NCBI GenBank assembly: GCA_964527835.1
Contig: CAZGNV010000016.1
Location: 1 to 64,000 of the forward strand
Origin: JAFDCJ01 sp964527835
GTDB lineage: Bacteria; Desulfobacterota; Desulfobacteria; Desulfobacterales; JAFDCJ01
Length of the DNA stretch: 64,000 nt
Direction: 5' to 3'
Positions 53,359-62,166 of the stretch are shown here, piece by piece. The position numbers and the translations under genes were made by a program. The notes below the pieces were generated by a model. The model was not told the origin of the DNA. It did not search any database and was given only the letters and a program-made list of their open reading frames with translations. Position 1 is the stretch's first letter, and every line of letters begins with the position of its first letter.

Positions 53359-55077
53359 TTATTGGATCAAAGAATACTGCTTGCTTGTATTCTTGGTTTG
53401 CAAAATAAAGTCGACTACCGCAGACAACGCGGCCGGCGGGTTGTCAGTCAAGTCCATCAGATTGTTGATCACCAAATTGATTTTTGACGATTTTTCCTGC
53501 TGTATGATTGGCGAAAAGTCAAGCATGTATTTTTTAAAAAACAGATAAGCGTAGCGTCGGGCGATAGATACATCGACGGTTTTATTCGAATTTTTATTTT
53601 CCAACTGGGCTGCCAGTTCTTTAAAATATTCGCTCTGCGATTTGGTATCGATGGTAAAGCCCTTCCCGCGATAGTGCGTTTGGCCAGCTACCTGGACTGG
53701 CTTGCCCATTAAAGCTGCCTCCAGACCGATGGTGGAGGAATAGGTAAGCACAAGATCCGCCAGTTCGATCAATCGATAGGAACTGATTTCACTTTGGGGC
53801 AAAACAATCGTGATGTTTTCCGGCAGGTCAGGAAAAACGCTTTGAATGAAGTCAGCCGTTCGTTCTTCTGTTTCCCGTCCTTTTAACTGGATTTCTGCAG
53901 GGTGCACCCGCACAACGAGTTGGTATTCCGGCCTTTGAATAAAGAAGGAAATGGTTCGGTGTATCCAGTCGAAAAGACCGTCAAAGATTCCGTCGCGTTC
54001 CTGCACGGCGCTGTCCCAGACGATATTGCTGAAGGCAACGGCAATTTTGTTTTGATTTTCTAAGTGCAACAGCTTTTTAATCGCCGACACCCGGTCCTCT
54101 ATTTTGGGCCAGTACTGTATGACAGACCGTCTTCCAACCCGCCTGTCCGCTATGTAAAGATCAAGCCACTTGCCTTCTTGCGCTGACAATGGTTTTTCCC
54201 GTGCCGTTGACCAGTGTTCCGACAGGTCATAGTAGCAGGCTATTTTATTGCGCGCGAAAACAAAAGAATTTTTCATAAATCCGTTTTCGTAAGTAATCGT
54301 TGGAATCGCAAATCGCTGCGCCCAGCTTCGAACGATGCGTTCTTCAAAAAACAATCCATTGAGCAGAAAGATAACATCCGGTTTTGTGGTTTCAAGCAGT
54401 TTTTTGATCCCCTCGGAAACAAGGATTGCACTGATGATAAATTTTCTGTAAATGTCTAAACTCTGCTGGTTTGCCATAATGTTGTTGCCAGCTAAAAACC
54501 ACCGGGTCGATATGCGCACCAGCCTTCCGATGGGCACATTGTCATAGGAGAAGTTTTCCAGTTCCTCATCAGCCATGCCTGCTACTCGATTTTCAGCTGC
54601 GGCTGATTTGTTTTCGGGTAAAAGAGAGGGAAGGGAATAATTAGGAAATCCGCTGTGATGAAACAGCCTTTGCTGGTGCTGCATGCAGTCGTCGCATGGC
54701 ATCCGCAGGCCTTTGTGAAGGCTTTGGATATTGCAAATCGGCAGCCGCCCTTCGCAATTTGAAAAGAAGCATCTGGCCCCTTTGAAGGACAGGGCGATGG
54801 CAATGATATGTTCGAAAATAGCATGTATGTTCCAATATCGGGGGGTGTAAAACAATATGTTCGGTGAGCCGCAGGGTTGGTAAATTTCCCCCGCAAATCG
54901 ATCGCAAAGCTCCAGCAGCTGGAAATATGCCCATTGAGGAATCTGCGGCATTTTCAGCCTAAAGCGACGCAAGGTGCTTTCAACAGCAAATGCGGCCGGG
55001 CCGAGGATCGCGTGTGCCCGAGGGTTGCTTTCAAGAAAAGATCTAACCGATTTTAAAAATTTTTTTTGCTCGAGCAT
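53359..55077 (-). CDS. Capsule-type glycosyltransferase-like protein
   Basis: About 572 aa from ATG at 55077 (GTG at 55086 possible). The C-terminal half resembles capsule polysaccharide biosynthesis proteins (PF05159/KpsC-like GT-B fold): LVVRVHPAEIQLKGRE, then ELADLVLTYSSTIGLEAALM and GKPVQVAGQTHYRGKGFT. The N-terminal part has a cluster of cysteines (CDDCMQHQQ) of unknown role. It overlaps the flippase gene by 35 bases. Such enzymes transfer Kdo or related acidic sugars; here a nonulosonate is a tempting donor, but that is inference. Confidence 0.7.
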   Translation of the reverse strand: MLEQKKFLKSVRSFLESNPRAHAILGPAAFAVESTLRRFRLKMPQIPQWAYFQLLELCDRFAGEIYQPCGSPNILFYTPRYWNIHAIFEHIIAIALSFKGARCFFSNCEGRLPICNIQSLHKGLRMPCDDCMQHQQRLFHHSGFPNYSLPSLLPENKSAAAENRVAGMADEELENFSYDNVPIGRLVRISTRWFLAGNNIMANQQSLDIYRKFIISAILVSEGIKKLLETTKPDVIFLLNGLFFEERIVRSWAQRFAIPTITYENGFMKNSFVFARNKIACYYDLSEHWSTAREKPLSAQEGKWLDLYIADRRVGRRSVIQYWPKIEDRVSAIKKLLHLENQNKIAVAFSNIVWDSAVQERDGIFDGLFDWIHRTISFFIQRPEYQLVVRVHPAEIQLKGRETEERTADFIQSVFPDLPENITIVLPQSEISSYRLIELADLVLTYSSTIGLEAALMGKPVQVAGQTHYRGKGFTIDTKSQSEYFKELAAQLENKNSNKTVDVSIARRYAYLFFKKYMLDFSPIIQQEKSSKINLVINNLMDLTDNPPAALSAVVDFILQTKNTSKQYSLIQ

Positions 55078-56551
55078 AGTATCCACCGAAACTTGTTTGA
55101 AATAGTTGCCTTGATTTCTTTAATGCCGTCAGTTCGTCACGGTTGAAAAAGCCTGTGGCCAACAAAAACAGCGGAAAACCGGCAACCAGTATTGCCTTCA
55201 GTAAAAATGCGGCCAGGGTTGCATAAGAGGAAAGATTCCAGAGAATAAAGCTGATGGCCACCAGCCCCACGGTCATATGAAACAGACGTCTGGTTTCATA
55301 TTTTAATGGAAAACATTTTTGGGCATAAAAATACATGATGGCCGCCTGGAGGGCAAAAGCAATGAATGTCGTGCAGGCGGCGGCTACATAACCATAACGG
55401 GGGATAAAGATAAAATTTAAGATAACATTGATTCCCAGGGCGATCATGGTGATCACGGATAATAGCTTTAAATTTTTTGAGTAATAAACGGCCATGACAA
55501 AAACGAAGTAAAATCCGCGGGCGAAAAATCCAAATACGACCCAGGGAATAACCCGATAGGCTGAATGAAAAGCCTTGTCAGCAGCAATTAACAGGAGGAT
55601 GTCGCTGCTAAACCCGATCAAGGCCGTTGCTCCCCAGGCCAGGAAAAATAAATAATAGGTCGCCACGCGGGGCAATAGATTCTGTGCATCCTGTGGATTG
55701 GCCGCAGTGCGGTAATAAAAAGGGCTGATAGCGTTGGTGGCTGAAAAAGCCACAATTTGAAGAATTGAGGCCAGTTGGTATCCCAATCCGTAGATACCGA
55801 TATCTTTCAGTGAGACATAGCGTTCCAGGATGAAGCGGTCGGACAGGTTTAATGCCCAAAGAGACAGCAGGTGGGGGATGAGGGGCAGGGCAAAGGCCAG
55901 CGCACTTTTTATGTGGTTGAAATGAATGCCCCAGTTAATATTTTTAAAAATAATGGCGCCACAAGGGATGGCTAAAAGCAAAACTCCCAGCAAACCGCCC
56001 TTCAGGCTTCCCAGGGCCCCTTCTTTTTTCACAGCCACGAAATAAATGATCAGCCCACTGGTAACAAGCGCCAGAGATAAGTTTAAAACAGCGAACTGCC
56101 ACACCTTTTCCTTTACACGAAACAGGGCCCTGGGCAGCAGAATTGTTGCATTTGTGAGCAATACCGTGAAAAGGGCCAGCCGCAAATAGGGTTTGTAGCC
56201 GATACTGTGAAAACCCAAGGTATTGTATGTCGAGCCGAACCGATCAATGGCCAGGCTGGAAATTAACAGAAAAAGGACTAGAAAAATCCAGGCTGATCCG
56301 TAAAAACCGCTTTTTTCCTCTTCTGTTTTAAAATCAAAGTAAAAACGGTTAAAAGCAGCTTCAAAAGATTGCAGGTAAATAATGCTCAAAACACCTGCAA
56401 AGGCCGTCGTTATGCTTAGAATTCCATAATCGGCCGGAGTCAGAAAAATTGTGTACAGGGGGATAAGGATAAAAGCCAGACCCCTTTGAAGAACATCGGC
56501 CACGATGTACAAACCGGCCTGATAGGTTAGCGTTCCCAGTCTTGAATCCAT
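55043..56551 (-). CDS. Wzx-like oligosaccharide flippase
   Basis: 502 aa from ATG at 56551; the longer TTG start at 56584 is disfavoured because it runs into the PIG-L gene. About 12-14 membrane segments and the MATE/MOP N-terminal pattern (GLYIVADVLQRGLAFILIPL, PADYGILSITTAFAGVLSII) fit polysaccharide transporters. It would flip an undecaprenyl-diphosphate-linked unit across the inner membrane. No Wzy-type polymerase is obvious among the neighbours, so the unit may be transferred whole to a protein or lipid (inference). Confidence 0.82.
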   Translation of the reverse strand: MDSRLGTLTYQAGLYIVADVLQRGLAFILIPLYTIFLTPADYGILSITTAFAGVLSIIYLQSFEAAFNRFYFDFKTEEEKSGFYGSAWIFLVLFLLISSLAIDRFGSTYNTLGFHSIGYKPYLRLALFTVLLTNATILLPRALFRVKEKVWQFAVLNLSLALVTSGLIIYFVAVKKEGALGSLKGGLLGVLLLAIPCGAIIFKNINWGIHFNHIKSALAFALPLIPHLLSLWALNLSDRFILERYVSLKDIGIYGLGYQLASILQIVAFSATNAISPFYYRTAANPQDAQNLLPRVATYYLFFLAWGATALIGFSSDILLLIAADKAFHSAYRVIPWVVFGFFARGFYFVFVMAVYYSKNLKLLSVITMIALGINVILNFIFIPRYGYVAAACTTFIAFALQAAIMYFYAQKCFPLKYETRRLFHMTVGLVAISFILWNLSSYATLAAFLLKAILVAGFPLFLLATGFFNRDELTALKKSRQLFQTSFGGYYARAKKIFKIG

Positions 56552-56558
56552 TTTGCAA

Positions 56559-57239
56559 TTATTGGAAATCCCTGATAAGCTCAAACGCCTCGGCAGCCTG
56601 CATGCCCGCCACGCTGCCCCATCTTCTGGCAGCGGCCCTGAGAGCTTCCGCAGAGCGGGGATGTGGAAAAGGCCGTGCTTCGGACTCGTATAATTCCATG
56701 GCCCTGGTTTTCACATTCAGAAATGAGCTGATATCAATAAAGGTATTCGGTGCAAAAGAGGGCGATAGTTTATTAAAAGACCAATCGGTGGAAGATGGGG
56801 TTTCAAATGTATAGACGGTTTTGACCGGGTTGCCGGCAACTGGACGGGTTGCCGTAAGGACCGCACGGTTAACCACTGAATGATCAACATTGAGATCGCC
56901 GCCATGGTGAGTGAAGATCATCCGGGGCTTTACGTCTGCAATAATTTGTTCCACCTTTTTAATCACTTCCAGCAGTGCAACTGTATCAAAACGATTGTCC
57001 GGAAAATTATATAGATGAATGCTCGTGGCTCCAAGCATTTTACCTGCTTCACGACTCGCCGCGCGTATCTTTTTGATCAGAGCCTGGGGAGCTTCACCGG
57101 GTTTTGAAAAACGCGAGGTAATGCCTTCGCCTAAAATTGCGATCGTGATCTCATGCCCCTGCCGGGACATCTTCGCAATCGTGCCCCCACAGCCCAAAAC
57201 TTCATCATCTGGATGAGCGGCAATTATTAGGGTTCGCAT
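56559..57239 (-). CDS. PIG-L family deacetylase
   Basis: 226 aa zinc-dependent deacetylase. Metal motif IIAAHPDDEVLGCGGTI near the N-terminus, FTHHGGDLNVDHSVVNRAVL in the middle. Family members remove N-acetyl groups from GlcNAc-type sugars or lipids (PIG-L, LmbE, BshB). Lying between pseG and the flippase, it may deacetylate a sugar nucleotide or lipid-linked sugar, perhaps exposing an amine for the formyltransferases. That order of events is inference. Confidence 0.85.
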   Translation of the reverse strand: MRTLIIAAHPDDEVLGCGGTIAKMSRQGHEITIAILGEGITSRFSKPGEAPQALIKKIRAASREAGKMLGATSIHLYNFPDNRFDTVALLEVIKKVEQIIADVKPRMIFTHHGGDLNVDHSVVNRAVLTATRPVAGNPVKTVYTFETPSSTDWSFNKLSPSFAPNTFIDISSFLNVKTRAMELYESEARPFPHPRSAEALRAAARRWGSVAGMQAAEAFELIRDFQ

Positions 57240-57290
57240 CAGGCCTCCATGTCTTTAAAATTATTTTTTTGCCGATTTTTGCTTTCAACC

Positions 57291-58331
57291 TCACCCGGCA
57301 GCGGATAATAAAGTCTTGGCCACGCGTATAGCGCCTTTGCCGTCCATAATTGACTCGGACCGCTCAACCATTTTTCTTCTTGCCGAGTTAGAGCCCATCA
57401 CCCGATACAGAACTTGGGCAATGTTTTTTGGTGCTACATGGTCGCAATGTCCCAAGTTCACAACAATTTTTTTTTCTGATAGTTTTTCCAAAGTCAAACG
57501 CTGGTTTTCAGCCGTCATCACTGTTAAACTTGGAAGCTTCATAAAGAGCAGTTCCAGACAGGTGCTGCCCCCGGCGGTGATGGCCACGTCCGCCCACGCC
57601 ATGAGCTCCGGCATGTTATCGGCATTTCGCAGGATTTCAATTGCATGGGTTGAATTGTTGCCGGCGCTTTTTAACAAATCCAAATACGGATAGGAGGCCC
57701 CCACAACAGCTTTGACTTCAAGTTCGGCCGTCGGCAGCCAGTTCACCGCCTGCAGCGCTTTTAAGGTTACATTGTTCGGATCACTGCCCCCGAAGCTGAT
57801 GAGCAATTTTCTGGCAACGTCCGGTATCTTGCGTTCGAATTTTGTCCAAGCCATAAACTCCTTCCGAAGCAAACCATAGCGTGGCCCGAGAAGAAGCTTT
57901 GTCGGCAATGGGCAGACATATTCCATTTGGCGGGCAGCAATGTTTTGATTCAACAGAAAATCTGCAAAATACTTATCCAGGTGGGCGGTATCATCAATGA
58001 CCAGCAACGGATGTCCCGACTCCTTGATTCTGCGCTGATAGCGATCGTCAAAGTGATACCCATCGATAACCGAGCAAGCCACCGAATGCTGTTTTAAAAT
58101 ATTTGTTGTTGTCTCCAGGTCCGATTTATCGGGATATGCTCGCTGAAGCGCTACCACTTCCATGCCGCCGGCTCTTAGTCGACCCGTTAATTTTTTGTTA
58201 TCGCAGGCGGTTATAAAAATGGTGATGCCTCCATTGGCATTCCAGGCTTGTGCCAGAGCCATGCAGCGCATAAGATGACCGCTGCCGATGTCAGCGTTGG
58301 CGTCCGCTCTAATTATCAATTTGGGAATCAT
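57291..58331 (-). CDS. pseG: UDP-sugar hydrolase PseG
   Basis: 346 aa from ATG at 58331, which overlaps the pseF stop as ATGA. GT-B fold hydrolase: IIRADANADIGSGHLMRCMA (PseG N-terminal signature with the catalytic His in GSGHLMR), KLLISFGGSDPNN, and ADVAITAGGSTCLELLFM. It cleaves UDP from UDP-2,4-diamino-type altrose to free the sugar for PseI. No acetyltransferase domain is fused at the C-terminus, unlike some PseG-PseH fusions. Confidence 0.87.
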   Translation of the reverse strand: MIPKLIIRADANADIGSGHLMRCMALAQAWNANGGITIFITACDNKKLTGRLRAGGMEVVALQRAYPDKSDLETTTNILKQHSVACSVIDGYHFDDRYQRRIKESGHPLLVIDDTAHLDKYFADFLLNQNIAARQMEYVCPLPTKLLLGPRYGLLRKEFMAWTKFERKIPDVARKLLISFGGSDPNNVTLKALQAVNWLPTAELEVKAVVGASYPYLDLLKSAGNNSTHAIEILRNADNMPELMAWADVAITAGGSTCLELLFMKLPSLTVMTAENQRLTLEKLSEKKIVVNLGHCDHVAPKNIAQVLYRVMGSNSARRKMVERSESIMDGKGAIRVAKTLLSAAG

Positions 58332-59029
58332 AGCTGCCATTGGTCATCCATGGATCGATACATTCTTTCTGCCCGATCCCAATCATCCAGGGTATCGATA
58401 TCCTGCACGAGATAGCCGGGAAGTACAATCGGGATGCTGTTCGAAGAAAAAAGCTTTTTCTCTTTAAGAAATTTTTTTGTAACCCCCCAGTAAAACTGCC
58501 CGGCATCATGATAAGCCGGAGGGAGATCATTGGACCTGGAATTTTCGTATTGCGGCCAGATCATTTTAATGCGGCCGTCGTCTTTTATCTTTAAGGCTCT
58601 AAATACCGGATATGAAAACAAAGTCACAGCGAAACATGTTGTGGCATCCTTTGATTTTAGAAGGTCGAGTCCTTTTTTTAGATATTCCGGTTTTAAAAAA
58701 GGCGCTGTTGCGTAAATGCAACAAAAATATTCAGGAACCTTATCCTGCTCGGCCAACCAGTTGAGGGCATGCACGATAACCGGCGCAGTTGCGGTAAAAT
58801 CATCGGAAAGTTTGGCAGGACGTTTGAACGGCACTTCGGCACCATAGGTTCTTGCCGTCTTCGCAATATCATCCGAATCGGTTGAAACGATAACCCGGCT
58901 GAATAAGTTGGATGCTTTGGCAGCCAGGATGGAATAGGCAATAATCGGCTTGCCTGCGAACAGCCGGATATTTTTTTTGCTGATTCTTTTGCTTCCGCCG
59001 CGGGCGGGGATGATGGCAACGTTGTTCAT
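58328..59029 (-). CDS. pseF: Pseudaminic acid cytidylyltransferase PseF
   Basis: 233 aa from ATG at 59029; an upstream TTG at 59065 is less likely. CMP-nonulosonate synthetase fold: VAIIPARGGSKRISKKNIRL, AYSILAAKASNLFSRVIVST, and the metal Asp in LVQDIDTLDDWDRAE. It activates the nonulosonate as a CMP-sugar. Follows pseC by 28 bases and overlaps pseG. PseF rather than NeuA is chosen from the operon. Confidence 0.85.
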   Translation of the reverse strand: MNNVAIIPARGGSKRISKKNIRLFAGKPIIAYSILAAKASNLFSRVIVSTDSDDIAKTARTYGAEVPFKRPAKLSDDFTATAPVIVHALNWLAEQDKVPEYFCCIYATAPFLKPEYLKKGLDLLKSKDATTCFAVTLFSYPVFRALKIKDDGRIKMIWPQYENSRSNDLPPAYHDAGQFYWGVTKKFLKEKKLFSSNSIPIVLPGYLVQDIDTLDDWDRAERMYRSMDDQWQL

Positions 59030-59057
59030 AATTGTATATAAATTTGCACCGGCTATA

Positions 59058-60194
59058 CTACCCAATAGTACAGGCCACTAGATGCTCAATGACGTAGTCA
59101 ACATCTGCATCGGTCATGGCGGGATGGATCGGGAGCGAAATGATCTGCTCATAGGCGCTTTCCGCGGTCGGACACATCCCCGGGCCGGTGGCGAAGTTGT
59201 TCCTGTAGAAGGGATGTAAATGTACCGGTATGTAATGAACATTGACGCCAATTCCATCGGTCCTCATGGCTTTAAAAACTTTTGCCCTCGTTGTGCCCAG
59301 CTGCTTAAAATCGAGTCTGACCACATACAGGTGCCAGGCATGGCGAATATTGTTGCTGCAGCTAAGCGGTAGAATTTCCGGGATATCTGAAAAAACACCG
59401 GTATATCTGCGAGCGATTTCATTCCTGCGCTCCAGGAAGCTCGGCAGTTTCTTTAATTGGGAGGTCCCCAGGGCACACTGCATATCCGTGATCCGGTAAT
59501 TGTATCCCAAGTCTGTCATCTCATAATACCAGGATTGACGGGCTTCACGTTGTTGGAAATCCATTGCTATTCCATGGTTGCGGAAGCGGATGAGGCGCCG
59601 GAAACAATCTTCGCGATCAGTTACCACCATGCCGCCTTCTCCGGTGGTTATGTGCTTTACCGGATGAAAGCTGAACACGGTCATATCGCTCAGGCTGCCG
59701 ATCCTGTTCCCCTTGTATTCAGCGCCCAGCGCATGGCAAGCATCACTGACCCATGCAATACCATGCTTTTCCGCGATCTGATTGAGCGCATCATAATCGC
59801 AGGGGTGGCCGGCAAAATCCACGCTGATAATCGCTTTGGTCCTCGAGGTTACCAGCCGTTCGACACCGTCCGGATCGATAAGCAGGGTATCGGCATTTAC
59901 ATCTGCAAAAACAGGGGTTGCGCCCTGGTAGACGACGCAGTTGGCGCTGGCGGCAAAAGTCATCGCAGGAACAATGACCTCGTCGCCAGCGGTCACGCCC
60001 AACGCGTTCATAGCACCATGCAGGGCGGCGGTTCCACTGGAAACAGCGGTCGCAAAGCGCGTGCCGACATAGTCGGCGATCGAATTTTCGAAAGCCTGCA
60101 CGGCTGGTCCGGTCGTCAACCAATCCGAGCGCAGGGTGGCGACCACAGCCTGGATATCATCTTCATCAAGAAATTGTTTGCCGTAGGGTATCAT
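59058..60194 (-). CDS. pseC: UDP-4-amino-sugar aminotransferase PseC
   Basis: 378 aa DegT/DnrJ/EryC1 PLP enzyme. It opens MIPYGKQFLDEDDIQAVVAT. Substrate loop SSGTAALHGAMNALG; PLP Asp region SVDFAGHPCDYDAL; Schiff-base Lys in SFHPVKHITTGEGGM. It aminates the 4-keto sugar made by PseB. The ATG overlaps the pseB stop as ATGA. PseC assignment follows from pseB, pseF and pseG neighbours. Confidence 0.88.
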   Translation of the reverse strand: MIPYGKQFLDEDDIQAVVATLRSDWLTTGPAVQAFENSIADYVGTRFATAVSSGTAALHGAMNALGVTAGDEVIVPAMTFAASANCVVYQGATPVFADVNADTLLIDPDGVERLVTSRTKAIISVDFAGHPCDYDALNQIAEKHGIAWVSDACHALGAEYKGNRIGSLSDMTVFSFHPVKHITTGEGGMVVTDREDCFRRLIRFRNHGIAMDFQQREARQSWYYEMTDLGYNYRITDMQCALGTSQLKKLPSFLERRNEIARRYTGVFSDIPEILPLSCSNNIRHAWHLYVVRLDFKQLGTTRAKVFKAMRTDGIGVNVHYIPVHLHPFYRNNFATGPGMCPTAESAYEQIISLPIHPAMTDADVDYVIEHLVACTIG

Positions 60195-61174
60195 GCAAAT
60201 GTCCGGTTAATTTCGCGCATTTCATCCACCGTCAGCCACCAGGAATTCGTACCGGAGTTATACTCAAAATCCTCAGGCACAACCTTACAGCCATTTCCAT
60301 TGAACCGGCGTTCAAAAAAATGAAATACGGGCTTGATTAAGTAATAGTCTTTAAATTCCACTGTATTTAGTGCTTCATCGCGCGGCACCATGACTTCATG
60401 CAGTTTTTCACCCGGCCGGATGCCCACAATTTTTGTTTTGCAATTCGGACCGATAGCTTTCGCAAGATCCATGATATTCATGCTCGGCAACTTGGGCACA
60501 AAAATTTCTCCGCCGACCATCCTTTTCAAACAGGCAAGCACAAAGTCAACCCCCTGTTCCAGTGTGATCCAAAAACGCGTCATCTTGGGATGGGTGATGG
60601 GCAAGACCCCGGTTTTGGCTTGCTTCCTGAAAAAGGGGACCACGCTTCCGCGGCTGCCCACAACATTCCCATACCTGACCACTGCGAAACGCGTATCATG
60701 CCGACCCACATAGGCGTTGCCGGCCACAAACAATTTATCAGAGCAGAGCTTGGTTGCTCCATAGAGATTGATCGGATTGGCCGCCTTGTCGGTGCTCAAG
60801 GCAATAATTCGTTTAACTTTCTGGTCGATGGCCACATCGATGACATTTTGAGCGCCCAGGATATTCGTCTTGACGGCCTCGAAAGGATTGTATTCGGCGG
60901 CCGGCACTTGCTTGAGGGCCGCGGCATGAATGACGTAATCGATTGCGTGAAAAGCGCGGTGCAGTCTTTCCTTGTCACGAACATCTCCAATGAAATAGCG
61001 AATACAGGGATATTGTTCATTGGAAAACTGTTGGCTCATTTCATATTGCTTCAGCTCGTCGCGGCTGAAAATAATGAGTCGCCGGGGTTTGAATTTTTGC
61101 AGCACGATTTCGGAAAATTTTTTGCCAAATGAACCTGTTCCGCCGGTAATTAGAATATTTTTCCCGTTCAGCAT
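60191..61174 (-). CDS. pseB: UDP-GlcNAc 4,6-dehydratase/5-epimerase PseB
   Basis: 327 aa extended SDR. N-terminal ILITGGTGSFGKKFSEIVLQ, the central ALKQVPAAEYNPFEAVKTNI, the catalytic YxxxK in NLYGATKLCSDKLF, and GNVVGSRGSVVPFF. These match inverting PseB-type dehydratases, which convert UDP-GlcNAc to the L-arabino 4-keto product. First structural gene of the 13-gene minus-strand operon, with GGAG 9 bases before the ATG. Confidence 0.9.
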   Translation of the reverse strand: MLNGKNILITGGTGSFGKKFSEIVLQKFKPRRLIIFSRDELKQYEMSQQFSNEQYPCIRYFIGDVRDKERLHRAFHAIDYVIHAAALKQVPAAEYNPFEAVKTNILGAQNVIDVAIDQKVKRIIALSTDKAANPINLYGATKLCSDKLFVAGNAYVGRHDTRFAVVRYGNVVGSRGSVVPFFRKQAKTGVLPITHPKMTRFWITLEQGVDFVLACLKRMVGGEIFVPKLPSMNIMDLAKAIGPNCKTKIVGIRPGEKLHEVMVPRDEALNTVEFKDYYLIKPVFHFFERRFNGNGCKVVPEDFEYNSGTNSWWLTVDEMREINRTFA

Positions 61175-61286
61175 TTAACCGCTCCAATTAGGTTGCATAC
61201 CCTTCGGTTTTGACGATAAAATACCTGCTGCGCCAAAAGCAAAATTTTACGGGAACGCTGCAGCCTTAATTTAAGTTAAAAACACC

Positions 61287-61835
61287 TTATTGGTTGTTTC
61301 CTTTCCATATTAATACGTGGGGCTTTTTATCCAGATGGGGTAAAAATGCATCGTATTCCGTTGCGCTCATCACCAGAACACGGATTTTTCGGTTAATATA
61401 GCGCTCCGTTTTTCGACTCAGATCATTCAAGTGGTATTCGTTGATGTCTCCTACCAACAAAATGTCGATAATTCCCGTATCTTTCCCTTCGGCATAATCG
61501 TCAATTAAATAAGCTTTTTCCAGCTTCCCTAATCTGGTGATAATGCTTTCAATAACCTGGTCGATCCCCATCACCTTGCTGACCATGGACTTGAGTTCCG
61601 GAAAAAGGGCATGCTCCGGGTTGGCCTGGTAATACACGCTGCGACCGTTTCGTTCTGATTTCAAGAGGTTGGTCTTGGTCAGCTGGTTGAGTTCCTCCCG
61701 CACGGCGTTGGTCGAAACATTGAACTCCTTGGCCAGTTCGCGCAGGTAAGCCCGTGTTCTAGGATTGAAGAAAAACCGCATCAAAATCTTGACCCGGGTT
61801 TTGGAGGATATCAGGCCTGACAACAAATTTTCCAA
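61287..61835 (-). CDS. Winged-helix regulator with nucleotidyltransferase-like domain
   Basis: 182 aa from TTG at 61835, supported by AAGAGG six bases upstream and by homologues I recall starting at this ENLLSGLISSKTR segment; an ATG 54 bases earlier has no such site. N-terminal winged helix (AYLRELAKEFNVSTNAVREE, RNGRSVYYQANP). The C-terminal part contains a short GIIDILLVGDIN strand pair like minimal nucleotidyltransferase folds. It sits 112 bases upstream of pseB on the same strand, so it probably controls the pse operon. Confidence 0.72.
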   Translation of the reverse strand: MENLLSGLISSKTRVKILMRFFFNPRTRAYLRELAKEFNVSTNAVREELNQLTKTNLLKSERNGRSVYYQANPEHALFPELKSMVSKVMGIDQVIESIITRLGKLEKAYLIDDYAEGKDTGIIDILLVGDINEYHLNDLSRKTERYINRKIRVLVMSATEYDAFLPHLDKKPHVLIWKGNNQ

Positions 61836-62166
61836 AATTAACCTCTTTATGAGTAGGATTTCTACACAGTATACAAAACGAGTTGCCATTTGTCAAATTT
61901 ATCTGGTTTTTGAGTTCACTCGCAAAATTCAAGTGAGGATTTTTTTTTCGAACAACTGGATCGATTGGAACCAGTACTTATATCGACCGGTTATATGCAA
62001 ACTTAAACTACTAAAAACGAATTCCACAGTTGCATCGGCCTCTCAGGGTGTACTATGGTATAGCTGGAACTAAATATGTTGGTGTGAAGCGCTAAAATTC
62101 AGGTGGACGCTGCGGCCACTGTCCGAATTGCGAGAATAATTTGATGTCAATGGGAGGTGGGCAACG

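Noticed and set aside
61217..61260. AAAATTTTACGGGAACG as another copy of the dispersed repeat
   Set aside because: Only the short TTTTACGGGA core matches and the flanks do not, so it may be chance.
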